A stretch of 64,000 bases of DNA from Herbiconiux sp. SALV-R1 (GCF_013113715.1 NZ_CP053344.1:2046001-2110000), one strand, 5' to 3'. Positions 34,421-43,006 are shown, counted from the first letter of the stretch. Translations and numbers: made by a program. Notes: a model not told the origin generated them from the sequence alone.

Positions 34421-35956
34421 ATGGCCGAGACCACCGAGACCTCCAGCACCGCCGACGCCACCGCGCCGGAGACCACCGCGCCTGCCACCGCCGCGCCCAC
34501 CACCCCGGGCCACGCCGACACCGACGCCCCCGAACCCCGCGCCACGAGCAACCGCTCCACGACGCCGGGCTCCGACGCCTTCCGCGACTACATCGCGAGC
34601 GGCTGGGCCGAGCGCACCGACACCCTCCCGCCGGCGCGGGAGCAGGCACGGTTCGCCGCCGAACGCCGACGCCGCCTCTCGGAGGCCTTCCCCGGCAAGC
34701 GGCTCGTCATCCCGTCGGGCGCCCCCAAGCAGCGCTCGAACGACACCGACTACCCCTACCGGGCGCACTCGGCGTTCTCGTACCTCACCGGCTGGGCCTC
34801 CGACGCCGAGCCGGGCGCCTACCTCGTGCTGGAGCCCTCCGACGCGGGCCACGAGGCGACCCTCTACTTCCGCGAGCGCGCCGGCCGTGACTCCGACGAG
34901 TTCTACGCGAACCCCGAGATCGGCGAATTCTGGATCGGCCCCCGCCCCTCGCTCGCCCAGGTCGCGAGCGACCTCGCCCTTGCCACGAAGGGTGTCGCCG
35001 ACTTCGAGTCGGTCGACTTCGACGAGACCACCGTGGTGCTGCGCGAGGCCGACCCGGCCCTGCCCGCAGGTGCGGGCGACAGCGCCGACGACGAGCTCGC
35101 CCGGGTGCTCTCCGAGCTGCGGCTCGTGAAGGACTCCTACGAGATCGCGCAGATGCGCGAAGCCGTGGCGGCGACCGCCCGCGGCTTCGACGACGTGATC
35201 GCCGACTTCGCCCGCAGCTCTCAGCACGCGCGCGGCGAGCGCCTGGTGGAGGGCGTGTTCAACACCCGCGCCCGCCTGGACGGCAACACCGTCGGGTACG
35301 ACACGATCGCGGCCTCGGGCCCGCACGCCTGCATCCTGCACTGGACCCGCAACGACGGGCCCGTCACCCCGGGTGACCTCATCCTGCTCGACGCCGGGGT
35401 GGAGCTCGACTCGCTCTACACGGCCGACATCACCCGCACCCTTCCCGTGAACGGGCGCTTCACCGAGGTGCAGCGGACGGTGTACGAAGCCGTGCGCGAG
35501 GCCGCCGATGCGGCGTTCGCGATCGTGCGGCCGGGTATCAAGTTCCGGGAGATCCACCAGGCCGCGATGGCCGTGATCGCGCGGCGCACCGCGGAGTGGG
35601 GGCTCCTGCCGGTGACTGCCGAGCAGGCGCTCGAGGCCGACAACCAGCAGCACCGCCGCTACATGGTGCACGGCACCAGCCACCACCTCGGCATCGACGT
35701 GCACGACTGCGCGAAGGCGCGACGCGAGATGTACCTCGACGGGGTGCTCGAGCCCGGCATGGTGTTCACCATCGAACCCGGGCTGTACTTCCAGCCCGAC
35801 GACCTCACGGTGCCGGAGGAGTTCCGGGGCATCGGGGTGCGCATCGAAGACGACATCCTGGTCACCGAGGACGGTGCCGAGAACCTGTCGATCGGCATCC
35901 CGCGCACGGCCGACGACGTCGAGGCCTGGTACGCGCGGCTGAACCCGCAGGCGTAG
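34421..35956 (+). CDS. pepP: aminopeptidase P (Xaa-Pro aminopeptidase)
   Basis: A 511-residue M24B metallopeptidase starting at ATG 34421 (MAETTETSSTADATAPE). Residues 1-50 are a disordered Thr-Ala-Pro extension. An AMP_N domain (about 65-200, FAAERRRRLSEAFPGKRLVI) precedes the pita-bread catalytic domain. The dinuclear metal ligands are visible in LLDAGVELDSLYTADITRTL, VHGTSHHLGIDVHD, FTIEPGLYFQPDD and GIGVRIEDDILVT. It releases N-terminal residues before proline in the cytosol. Two out-of-frame ATG triplets lie just before the chosen start, and only 34421 is in frame with the domain. Confidence 0.95.
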   Translation: MAETTETSSTADATAPETTAPATAAPTTPGHADTDAPEPRATSNRSTTPGSDAFRDYIASGWAERTDTLPPAREQARFAAERRRRLSEAFPGKRLVIPSGAPKQRSNDTDYPYRAHSAFSYLTGWASDAEPGAYLVLEPSDAGHEATLYFRERAGRDSDEFYANPEIGEFWIGPRPSLAQVASDLALATKGVADFESVDFDETTVVLREADPALPAGAGDSADDELARVLSELRLVKDSYEIAQMREAVAATARGFDDVIADFARSSQHARGERLVEGVFNTRARLDGNTVGYDTIAASGPHACILHWTRNDGPVTPGDLILLDAGVELDSLYTADITRTLPVNGRFTEVQRTVYEAVREAADAAFAIVRPGIKFREIHQAAMAVIARRTAEWGLLPVTAEQALEADNQQHRRYMVHGTSHHLGIDVHDCAKARREMYLDGVLEPGMVFTIEPGLYFQPDDLTVPEEFRGIGVRIEDDILVTEDGAENLSIGIPRTADDVEAWYARLNPQA

Positions 35957-36052
35957 CGGGCGCGGCGCGCCCCGCGCCGCGCGAACCCCAGGCACCCGCG
36001 GGCGCAGGCCGGCCGGGAGGCCCCGCGCGGGGCGAGCCGCGCGGCCGCCCTC

Positions 36053-36547
36053 CTACCCCTCCGAGCGGTCGAGCACGTTGCGAGCCCGGTTGGCGAGCTC
36101 CACGCCCACCACGACGGCGTAGGAGCTCGCCACCACCTGCATCACCGAGGTGTAGTCGCGGCGCCGGCGGCCGATGCTGTACACGACGATGTTGAAGAAC
36201 AGGCCGAATCCGGCGCCGATGAGCGCCGCGGCGACGAGGAACAGCGGCGTGGTGCTCGTCGGCGAGAGCAGCACGAGCAGCAGGCCGAAGAAGATGCCCA
36301 CCCAGAGGCCCGACAGCGCCCCGGCGAGGGCCGCCCGCCCGTAGCTCATCTTGCCCGTGACGCGTTCGACGCTCTTGAGGTCGCTGCCCACGATGGACAG
36401 CTCCTTCACGGGGAACTCGGCCCGGGCCAGCCGGTCGACGGCGGCCTGCGCCTCGGCGTAGCTGTCGAAGGTGGCGACCGTCTCGCCTGTGGGGATGACG
36501 GCTCCGCGCGGTGGTCGACGGCGGGCGGAGGGCTGCGGATCGGTCAC
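36053..36547 (-). CDS. small two-TM protein with a general-stress (YflT/17M-like) domain
   Basis: A 164-residue protein. I start it at GTG 36547 (MTDPQPSARRRPPRGAVIPT); a longer frame crosses the divergent mgtE-like gene. Residues 28-65 (TVATFDSYAEAQAAVDRLARAEFPVKELSIVGSDLK) form the ferredoxin-like unit seen in general-stress 17M proteins. Two hydrophobic segments follow (ALAGALSGLWVGIFFGLLLVLL and LFLVAAALIGAGFGLFFNIVVY) and then a basic cytosolic tail. It is divergent from the MgtE_N-CBS gene by 82 bases. Its role is unknown, perhaps membrane stress response. Confidence 0.82.
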   Translation of the reverse strand: MTDPQPSARRRPPRGAVIPTGETVATFDSYAEAQAAVDRLARAEFPVKELSIVGSDLKSVERVTGKMSYGRAALAGALSGLWVGIFFGLLLVLLSPTSTTPLFLVAAALIGAGFGLFFNIVVYSIGRRRRDYTSVMQVVASSYAVVVGVELANRARNVLDRSEG

Positions 36548-36629
36548 CCCGGCATTGTCCCACGGCCACCTCCGGCGCGCCTGAACGCTCCCGGCCGGAG
36601 CCACGGGGCGAAGGTCTAAGTTAGTAGTC

Positions 36630-37973
36630 GTGAGTGCCACCAGAGTCTTCGTCGCCCGATTGGTGGGGTGCACCGTCTTCGACCCCTCGGGCGACCGCCT
36701 GGGCAAGGTGCGCGACGTGCTCGTGGTCTACCGCAAGAACGATCCGCCGCGTGTCGTCGGCCTCATCGTCGAGATTCCCGGCCGCCGGCGCGTGTTCGTG
36801 TCGATCGGCCGGGTGACGAGCATCTCGAGCGGCCAGATCATCACCACCGGTCTCATCAACGTGCGCCGCTTCGAGCAGCGCGGCGGCGAGGTGCGGGTCG
36901 TGGCCGAACTGTTCGGCCGCCAGGTCGTGTTCGCCGACGGCTCGGGTCAGGCCACCATCGAAGACGTCTCGATCGAGGAGCACGGGCCCGGCGAGTGGTC
37001 GGTGGCCCAGCTGTTCGTGCGCCGCCCCAAGACCTCCGCCTCCCCGTTCGCCAAGGGCGCGACGGTGTTCGCCGCGTGGGACGAGGTGCGCGAGCGCACC
37101 TCCGCCGGGCAGGCGCAGTCAGCCGAGCAGCTCATCGCCACCTTCAGCGACCTCAAGCCCGCCGACCTCGCCAACACCCTCCTCGACCTTCCCCCGCAAC
37201 GCATGCTCGAGGTGGCCGAAGAGCTCCCCGACGACCGGCTCGCCGACGTGCTCGAGGAGATGCCCGAGGTCGACCAGGTCGAGATCCTGTCGAAGCTCGA
37301 CGACGACCGCGCCGCCGACGTGCTCGACCAGATGCAGCCTGACGACGCCACCGACCTCATCGCCCTGCTCTCCGACGAGCGCGGCGAGCACCTGCTCGAG
37401 CTCATGCAGCCCGAGGAGGCCGACGACGTGCGCATGCTGCTCGCCTTCGCCCCCGACACGGCGGGCGGCCTCATGACGACCGAGCCCATCATCGTCTCGG
37501 CCGACGCGACGGTCGCGGAGGGTCTCGCGCTCATCCGCCGGCACGAGCTGGCCCCCGCGCTCGGTGCGGCGATCTGCATCACGCTCCCCCCGTTCGAGCC
37601 GCCTACCGGGCGCTTCCTCGGTATGGTGCACTTCCAGCGGATGCTGCGCTACCCCCCGCACGAGAAGCTCGGCACGATTCTCGACCAGGGTCTCGAACCC
37701 GTCACCGCCGACACCTCGGCGGCGGTCGTGGCCCGCATCCTGGCCAGCTACAACCTGGTGTCCGTCCCGGTCGTCGACGACAACCACCGACTGGTCGGGG
37801 TGGTGACCATTGACGACGTCCTCGACTACCTCTTGCCCGATGACTGGCGAAGTAACGACAGCGATGACGACACCGACGAGGTGTCGGATCGCACCCCCTC
37901 GCGAGCGCTGAGCGGAGCGCCGCGCACCCCTGCACGCGGAAGGAGGACCGGACATGGCACGATCGGGCGATAA
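36630..37973 (+). CDS. MgtE_N and CBS-pair protein with PRC-barrel-like start, no transport domain
   Basis: A 447-residue soluble protein starting at GTG 36630 (MSATRVFVARLVGCTVFDPSGD). Residues 1-130 resemble PRC-barrel repeats (RLGKVRDVLVVYR, GLIVEIPGRRRVFVSIGRV). Residues 160-270 are the MgtE superhelical N domain, with repeated acidic LADVLEEMPE / VDQVEILSKLDDDRAADVLDQM blocks. Residues about 280-410 form a CBS pair ending VVTIDDVLDYLLPDD. The five-helix Mg2+ channel of true MgtE is absent, so it senses rather than transports, possibly Mg2+. Its last 20 bases overlap the DUF1003 gene. The pairing with DUF1003 is conserved in actinobacteria. Confidence 0.88.
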   Translation: MSATRVFVARLVGCTVFDPSGDRLGKVRDVLVVYRKNDPPRVVGLIVEIPGRRRVFVSIGRVTSISSGQIITTGLINVRRFEQRGGEVRVVAELFGRQVVFADGSGQATIEDVSIEEHGPGEWSVAQLFVRRPKTSASPFAKGATVFAAWDEVRERTSAGQAQSAEQLIATFSDLKPADLANTLLDLPPQRMLEVAEELPDDRLADVLEEMPEVDQVEILSKLDDDRAADVLDQMQPDDATDLIALLSDERGEHLLELMQPEEADDVRMLLAFAPDTAGGLMTTEPIIVSADATVAEGLALIRRHELAPALGAAICITLPPFEPPTGRFLGMVHFQRMLRYPPHEKLGTILDQGLEPVTADTSAAVVARILASYNLVSVPVVDDNHRLVGVVTIDDVLDYLLPDDWRSNDSDDDTDEVSDRTPSRALSGAPRTPARGRRTGHGTIGR

Positions 37974-38556
37974 CAGGCAGCGCTCGGCGCTCGACGCCCC
38001 GAAGGGCCGTCGCACGACGGTCATCCCGCGGCGCCCCGTGACGAACCGCGACCGGTTCGGGCGCGTGACGGAGGCGATCGCGCGGGCGATGGGCACCCCG
38101 TGGTTTCTCGTGGGGCTCACGCTGTTCGTCGTGGTGTGGATGCTGTTCAACACCTACGGCCCCGAGAACTGGCGGTTCGACTCCGCGGCCATCGGATTCA
38201 CGGCGCTCACGCTCATCCTGTCGCTGCAGGCGAGCTACGCCGCACCGCTCATCCTGCTCGCGCAGAACCGGCAGGACGACCGCGACCGCGTGCAGTTCGA
38301 GCAAGACCGGCAGCGGGCCGAGCGCAACCTCGCCGACACCGAGTACCTCGCCCGCGAGGTGGTCGCGCTGCGGCTGGCGCTGCAAGACATGGCGAGCAAG
38401 GAGTTCATCCGCGCCGAACTGCGGTCGCTGCTCGACGAGCTCGACCGAGACCGCGATCCCGACGAGACGGATGCTCGCACGGCCTCCACCTCCTCCCCCT
38501 CCCTGCTCGGCCCGGCCACCGGCTCGGTGCCCACGCAGCGGAACCCGCGCCGGTGA
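37954..38556 (+). CDS. DUF1003 membrane protein
   Basis: A 200-residue protein starting at ATG 37954 with GGAAGGAGGAC just upstream, inside the end of the preceding gene. It shows the DUF1003 signature: RFGRVTEAIARAMGTPWFLV, VWMLFNTYGPENWRFDS, then YAAPLILLAQNRQDDRDR and the following helix. Two membrane segments lie at about 48-66 and 78-100, and a long charged coiled-coil-like region follows (QDRQRAERNLADTEYLAREV). Function unknown; it sits between the Mg2+-sensor-like protein and mrp. The stop overlaps the mrp start by four bases (GTGA). Confidence 0.92.
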   Translation: MARSGDNRQRSALDAPKGRRTTVIPRRPVTNRDRFGRVTEAIARAMGTPWFLVGLTLFVVVWMLFNTYGPENWRFDSAAIGFTALTLILSLQASYAAPLILLAQNRQDDRDRVQFEQDRQRAERNLADTEYLAREVVALRLALQDMASKEFIRAELRSLLDELDRDRDPDETDARTASTSSPSLLGPATGSVPTQRNPRR

Positions 38557-39722
38557 GCGCAGCCACCGCATCCGGTCTCCCCGAGGCCGTGCGGGGGGCG
38601 CTCGCCCGCGTCGTCGACCCCGAGATCAGGCGGCCCATCACCGAGCTCGACATGGTGGGCGCGGTCGCGGTCGACGACTCGGGGGTGGCCGACGTCGAGC
38701 TCAAGCTCACCATCGTGGGCTGCCCGGCCGCCGCCACGATCGAGCGCGACGTGCGCGAGGCGGCGCTCGGCGTGCCGGGGGTCGACGCGGTGCGGGTCGA
38801 CGTCTCCGTCATGTCGAAGGAGGAGCGGGCCGCGCTCACCGAGCGGCTGCGGGGGCCGGGGCGGCGGGACATGCCGTTCGGGCCCGGAACGCTGACGCGG
38901 GTGTACGCGATCACGAGCGGCAAGGGCGGAGTGGGCAAGTCGACGCTGACGGCCAATCTCGCGGTGGCGCTCGCTCGTCGGGGTTTGTCGGTGGGGCTCG
39001 TCGACGCCGATGTGTACGGGTTCTCGATCCCGGGCATCCTCGGGCTCGTCGACGAGCAGGGAGTGGCGGCGCGGCCGACCAGGCTCGACGACATGATCCT
39101 GCCGCCCGTGGCGCACGGGGTGAAGGTCATCTCCATCGGCATGTTCATCGACCCCGCCCAGGCGTCGGCGACCGGCGGCGCTGTCGCGTGGCGCGGGCCG
39201 ATGCTGCACCGCACGATCGCCCAGTTTCTCACCGACGTGTACTTCGGCGACCTCGACGTGCTGCTGCTCGATCTGCCGCCCGGCACCGGCGACGTGGCGA
39301 TCTCGGTGGGGCAGCTGCTGCCCAACGCGGAGGTCGTGGTGCTCACCACCCCGCAGCCCGCCGCCGCCGATGTGGCCGAGCGCTCGGGGCTGGTGGCCAT
39401 GCAGACCGGACAGAGCGTCTACGGCGTCATCGAGAACATGGCGGGGTTCACCGGGCCCGACGGGCAGACCGTCGAGCTGTTCGGCTCGGGCGGCGGCGCC
39501 GAGGTCGCGCGCCGGCTCTCGGCGCGCGCCGGACGCGAGGTTCCGCTGCTCGCGTCGGTGCCGCTCAGCGTCGAACTGCGCACCGGCGGCGACACGGGGG
39601 CACCCGTGGTGCTCGCCCGCCCCGACGACCCCGCCGCCCGCGCCATCGACGCGGTCGCCGCCACGATGGCGCGCCGCGGCCGCGACCTCGCGGGCCGCCG
39701 CCTGGGGCTCGCCCCGGTATGA
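38553..39722 (+). CDS. mrp: Mrp/ApbC-type P-loop iron-sulfur cluster carrier
   Basis: A 389-residue protein starting at GTG 38553. Residues 1-95 are a MIP18/DUF59 domain (ARVVDPEIRRPITELDMVG and VGCPAAATIERDVREA). The ATPase domain follows with the deviant Walker A TSGKGGVGKSTLTANLAVAL, DADVYGFSIPGILGL and LLLDLPPGTGDVAISV. Such proteins bind and transfer Fe-S clusters in the cytosol. The C-terminal CxxC of many ApbC proteins is not seen, as is common in actinobacterial Mrp, which leaves cluster binding in doubt. It is translationally coupled on both sides, to DUF1003 and to the lipoprotein gene. Confidence 0.93.
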   Translation: MSAATASGLPEAVRGALARVVDPEIRRPITELDMVGAVAVDDSGVADVELKLTIVGCPAAATIERDVREAALGVPGVDAVRVDVSVMSKEERAALTERLRGPGRRDMPFGPGTLTRVYAITSGKGGVGKSTLTANLAVALARRGLSVGLVDADVYGFSIPGILGLVDEQGVAARPTRLDDMILPPVAHGVKVISIGMFIDPAQASATGGAVAWRGPMLHRTIAQFLTDVYFGDLDVLLLDLPPGTGDVAISVGQLLPNAEVVVLTTPQPAAADVAERSGLVAMQTGQSVYGVIENMAGFTGPDGQTVELFGSGGGAEVARRLSARAGREVPLLASVPLSVELRTGGDTGAPVVLARPDDPAARAIDAVAATMARRGRDLAGRRLGLAPV

Positions 39723-41095
39723 GCGCGCCCCGCTCCCGGCCCCGCGCCCCCGGCGCGGGCGTCGCGGCGCGGCAGCCCGCGCGGCTGCGCGGCGCGTCGG
39801 CGCAGCGACCCGCACTCGGCACGGGCGAGGGCTCGGCCGAGCTGGTAGCGCGTGGCGAGTGGGTGCCCAGGCCGATGCGCGGTCTTCTCACGGCGCTCGG
39901 CGCGGGCACGAGGCCGGGCACGGCTGAGCTGGTGCCGCATAACGAGCGGGCGCCCAGGCGGATGCGCGGCGCGGACGCGCAGCGTCCCGCACTCGGCGCG
40001 GTCACGGGCACGGGCACGGGCGAGCTGGTAGCGCGTGGCGAGTGGGCACCCAGACAGATTCGCGATATCGTCGCGGCGCTCGTCCTGGCGTCGGCTGTGA
40101 TGGTGAGCGGATGCACGGGGCCGGGCTCACCCGGTGGCGCGTTCGCGACCGCGCCGGTGGGCGGCACGACGTCGCCGAGCTCGGCCACGGCCACCGCCTC
40201 GTCGGCTCCTTCGCCGACGGTGGTCGACGGGGTGGGCCTCGAGATCCTGCAGAGCCGCACGGACTACGCGAAGCGCGGCCTCCAGCTCTCCGTCACGAAC
40301 ACTCGCGACGAGCCGATCGTCGTTGTGGGTGCGCGCTTCGACAGCGTCCAGTTCGCGGCGCCGGTCGACTGGAGCGGTAGCCCCGTCGAGATCCCACCCG
40401 GCCTCACCCGCCACCTGCCGATAGCGCTGAGCACCGCCGTGTGCCCCGCCCCCGAAGGCCCGCCCGTGCTCACGCTGATCGTCCGCGACGGTGGAGACGG
40501 CTCCACGGCCCCAGGTGACGCCGGCAGCGCGAACGACACCGGCAGCGACACCCGCACCGGCGACACGGACGGCTCCGGCGTGGCGGGCGCGCGCCGAGAC
40601 GACACCACCACCATCCAGGGCACGCCGAGCGACCCCTTCGGGGTGTTGCCGCGCATCGCGGGTGAGGACTGCTTGCAGCACGAAGTCGCCGCGACTGCCG
40701 CGCTGGGCTTCGCGGGTCTTCGCGTGGAGGGATCGGGGCCTAGGACGACCGCTCTCCTCGAGCTGCGCATCTCCCCCACCGGAGCCGCGGACGGCCCCGT
40801 GCTGCACCTCACCGAGGTGCGCCCGAGCATCCTCCTGCAGCCCCGCGACGGAGGATCCTGGCCGCTCGACCTCGAGGTCGCACCCGGCGACTCACCATCG
40901 ACCATCACGCTGGAGGCCGTGCCCGCCCGCTGCGATCCTCACGCCGTCGCCGAAGACAAGCGCGGCACCGTCCTGCCGCTCGACGTCACGCTTGCCGGCC
41001 GCACAGCAGGAACCGTCGAACTCGCCGCAGACCCGGCAGTCAAGCAGCAGGTCTACGACTTCATCTCCGAGTCCTGCGGCTTCGCCACCGGGTGA
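39719..41095 (+). CDS. putative lipoprotein with a repeat-bearing N-terminal extension
   Basis: A 458-residue frame starting at ATG 39719, which overlaps the mrp stop (ATGA). Residues 1-110 are low-complexity and made of three degenerate repeats. A lipobox-like LASAVMVSGC with its preceding hydrophobic stretch (IVAALVLASAVMVSG) only comes near residue 128. The mature part (about 128-458) has four further Cys (VCPAPEG, EDCLQHE, PARCDPH, ESCGFATG) and no recognised domain. Either translation starts downstream, for instance ATG 39962, or the protein has an unusually long n-region. It is the last gene of the MgtE_N operon. Function unknown; the mycobacterial equivalent position also holds a membrane protein. 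Confidence 0.7.
   Translation: MSAPRSRPRAPGAGVAARQPARLRGASAQRPALGTGEGSAELVARGEWVPRPMRGLLTALGAGTRPGTAELVPHNERAPRRMRGADAQRPALGAVTGTGTGELVARGEWAPRQIRDIVAALVLASAVMVSGCTGPGSPGGAFATAPVGGTTSPSSATATASSAPSPTVVDGVGLEILQSRTDYAKRGLQLSVTNTRDEPIVVVGARFDSVQFAAPVDWSGSPVEIPPGLTRHLPIALSTAVCPAPEGPPVLTLIVRDGGDGSTAPGDAGSANDTGSDTRTGDTDGSGVAGARRDDTTTIQGTPSDPFGVLPRIAGEDCLQHEVAATAALGFAGLRVEGSGPRTTALLELRISPTGAADGPVLHLTEVRPSILLQPRDGGSWPLDLEVAPGDSPSTITLEAVPARCDPHAVAEDKRGTVLPLDVTLAGRTAGTVELAADPAVKQQVYDFISESCGFATG
39798..40064. repeat. three degenerate ~90-base repeats in the 5' part of the lipoprotein frame
   Basis: Units at about 39798-39882, 39883-39968 and 39969-40064. Units 1 and 3 share cgcagcg-cccgcactcggc and gagctggtagcgcgtggcgag; unit 2 is more diverged but keeps gagctggt and gcgcccaggcggatgcgcgg. 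Boundaries are by eye. Confidence 0.7.
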
Positions 41096-41353
41096 CCGCC
41101 GCGCATACGTCTCCACGCCCGCGCGGGAGGGTTAGGTAGCTTCGAAGCCATAACGCGAGGCCGTCGGCTTCGCCACCGGGCGACCGCCGCGCATTTGTCC
41201 CCACGCCGCGCAGGAGGGTCAGGTAGCCCCGAAGTCGTAACCCGAGTCCTGCGGCTACGCCACCAGGTGACCGCCACGCATCCGTCTTCACGCCCGGGCG
41301 AGACATCCGTCCCCACGCTGGGCGAGAGGCTCAGGTCGCTTCGGAGTCGTAGG
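41068..41353. repeat. three-copy micro-array of a convergent gene junction
   Basis: Units of about 86 bases at 41068-41156, 41157-41242 and 41243-41353 (the last longer by a partial internal copy). Each contains a remnant of the lipoprotein gene's 3' end (gag-tcc-tgc-ggc-ttc-gcc-acc form) followed by a remnant of the tatB 3' end. Unit 1 begins inside the real lipoprotein gene and unit 3 ends inside the real tatB. Confidence 0.78.
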
Positions 41354-41936
41354 CCGAGGCCACGGCGGGCATCGGCGCGGGGGTGTGCTCCCCGCTGGTC
41401 TCGCCCGGGAAGGCGGGATCTCCGGCGACCGGGTCGCCCTCGGCGCCCGCCCCCGACGCGGCAGCGGCAGCCGCGGCCGCACCCGCCGCAGCACCGGCGA
41501 CGCCCGTCGGCCCGACCGCGCCCACGGCGCTGGCCGCTTTGGCCGCACCGACCACCCCAGCGGCCCCCTCCGCCGCACCGATCGCGGTCGGCCCCCCGGC
41601 CGACTTCGCCTTGTGCTGCAGGTACGCGGGCTCCGGTCTCGTCGCCGGCTTCGTCACCGGCCGCACGGCGGGGGTCGCGGGCGTGTCGTCGAGCAGCGCC
41701 TCGCGGATGATGCGGCGCGGGTCGTACTGACGCGGGTCGAGCTTCTTCCAGTCGACGTCGTCGAAGTCGTCGCCCATCTCGTCTTTCATGCGGGCCTTGG
41801 CGCCGTTGGCCATGTCGCGCGCGCTGCGGATGAACTGGGCGAGCTTCGCGGCGTAGCCCGGCAGACGCTCGGGGCCGAGCACGAAGACGGCGATGATCCC
41901 GATCAGCAGCAGCTTCTCGAAGGTCAACCCGAACAT
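41331..41936 (-). CDS. tatB: TatB, twin-arginine translocase subunit
   Basis: A 201-residue protein starting at ATG 41936 (MFGLTFEKLLLIGIIAVFVL). The single N-terminal membrane helix, the GPERLP hinge and the amphipathic helix YAAKLAQFIRSARDMANGAK identify TatA/B; the Glu in the helix (FEKL) and the acidic stretch DDFDDVDWKKLDPRQYDPRR are typical of actinobacterial TatB. It receives Tat substrates, such as the EfeB peroxidase encoded at 53.3 kb, with TatC. The C-terminal 100 residues are Ala-Gly-rich and variable. The end of the gene is part of the three-copy junction array. Confidence 0.92.
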   Translation of the reverse strand: MFGLTFEKLLLIGIIAVFVLGPERLPGYAAKLAQFIRSARDMANGAKARMKDEMGDDFDDVDWKKLDPRQYDPRRIIREALLDDTPATPAVRPVTKPATRPEPAYLQHKAKSAGGPTAIGAAEGAAGVVGAAKAASAVGAVGPTGVAGAAAGAAAAAAAASGAGAEGDPVAGDPAFPGETSGEHTPAPMPAVASAYDSEAT

Positions 41937-42029
41937 GCTGAAACTATACCTTCCACAACCGACAAGCCCCCGCGCGTGGCGACCCGGCGGAGCCTGGGCC
42001 GTTCTCTAAGCTGTCAAGCGGAGGGCACC

Positions 42030-42662
42030 GTGTCAAGCAAAGAGTCCAGCTGGAAGTACGCCGACGACCTCGTCGCCGAGACGCCGCAGATCGTGGCGGC
42101 GCGCGCGCACGCCGCCGAGGTGGGCGTCGAGTCGGTGTCCCCCGCCATCGGCAGCCAGCTCGGGGTGATCGCCGCCGCCACCGCCGCCAAGTCGATCGTC
42201 GAGATCGGCACCGGCCTCGGCGTGTCGGCGCTCTGGATGCTGCGGGGTGCCCCCGAGGCCACCATCACCTCGATCGACACCGAGCTGGAGCACCAGCAGG
42301 TGGCGCGCGCGGCCCTGCTGGATGCGAAGGTGCCGGCCAACCGCATCCGTCTCATCACGGGGCGGGCCGCCGACGTGCTGCCGCGCCTTAACGAGAACTC
42401 CTACGACCTGGTGCTGGTCGACGCCGACGCGGCGAGCGTGATCGAGTACGTCGAGCACGCCCTGCGCCTCGTGCGCCGCGGCGGAACCGTGCTCGTGCCG
42501 CACGCCCTCTGGAAAGACAAGGTCGCCGACCCCGTGCAGCGCGGCGAGACCGTCACCGACTTCCGCACGCTCATCGCCGAGCTCGCCGCCTCGGAGGCGG
42601 TTCTCACGACGCTGTCACCGGCCGGCGACGGCCTGCTGCAGGTGACGAAGATCGTCGGCTGA
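42030..42662 (+). CDS. SAM-dependent O-methyltransferase family 3
   Basis: A 210-residue protein starting at GTG 42030 (MSSKESSWKYADDLVAETPQ) with GGAGGGCACC upstream. It is a Methyltransf_3 (COMT/CCoAOMT-like) protein: SIVEIGTGLGVSALWML binds SAM, TSIDTELEHQQVARAAL follows, and YDLVLVDADAAS carries the acidic metal or ribose residues. The mycobacterial Rv1220c homologue lies near sigE and tatB in the same way. The methyl acceptor is unknown. Divergent from tatB across 93 bases. Confidence 0.9.
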   Translation: MSSKESSWKYADDLVAETPQIVAARAHAAEVGVESVSPAIGSQLGVIAAATAAKSIVEIGTGLGVSALWMLRGAPEATITSIDTELEHQQVARAALLDAKVPANRIRLITGRAADVLPRLNENSYDLVLVDADAASVIEYVEHALRLVRRGGTVLVPHALWKDKVADPVQRGETVTDFRTLIAELAASEAVLTTLSPAGDGLLQVTKIVG

Positions 42663-42749
42663 GGCATCCGCTCGCCCGCTCACGAACGAGCAGCCCGCAT
42701 TCAGACACAAGATCCAGACACACGATCCGGCCACCGGTTCCAGACACAA

Positions 42750-42792
42750 GCGAAGGCCCCGCCACCCGGGTGAACCGGGGCGGGGCCTTCGC
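42750..42792. terminator. bidirectional terminator-like hairpin
   Basis: Perfect 14-base arms (gcgaaggccccgcc at 42750-42763 and its complement at 42779-42792) with a 15-base loop that contains cccggg. It lies between convergent genes, the O-methyltransferase and the DUF3117 gene. T-runs are short, CTTG on the minus side. Confidence 0.6.
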
Positions 42793-42832
42793 CGTGAAGG
42801 GCCCGGCCGCTGTCGCGACCAGGCGCTCCCTG

Positions 42833-43006
42833 CTACGCGGGATTGACCACGCCGGCGAGAGCGTCGTGCAGCTCCTTCGCCTCCGCGTCGTTGACGGAGA
42901 CGACGAGGCGACCCCCGCCCTCCAGCGGTACCCGAACGATGATGAGGCGTCCTTCTTTCACTGCCTCCATCGGTCCGTCTCCGGTCCTGGGTTTCATGGC
43001 GGCCAT
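42833..43006 (-). CDS. DUF3117 small protein
   Basis: A 57-residue protein starting at ATG 43006 (MAAMKPRTGDGPMEAVKEGR) after a GGGGAG site. It is the near-invariant actinobacterial DUF3117: RTGDGPMEAVKEGRLIIVR, VPLEGGGRLVVSVN, then DAEAKELHDALAGVV. The whole length is the family's usual length. No function is known, but conservation across actinobacteria is extreme. It lies directly downstream of the mannosyltransferase stop on the opposite orientation's side, with a strong hairpin after its own stop. Confidence 0.93.
   Translation of the reverse strand: MAAMKPRTGDGPMEAVKEGRLIIVRVPLEGGGRLVVSVNDAEAKELHDALAGVVNPA

Noticed and set aside
42701-42750. Three short cagacaca direct repeats after the O-methyltransferase gene.
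   Set aside because: Too short and few to be distinguished from chance; a terminator hairpin follows.
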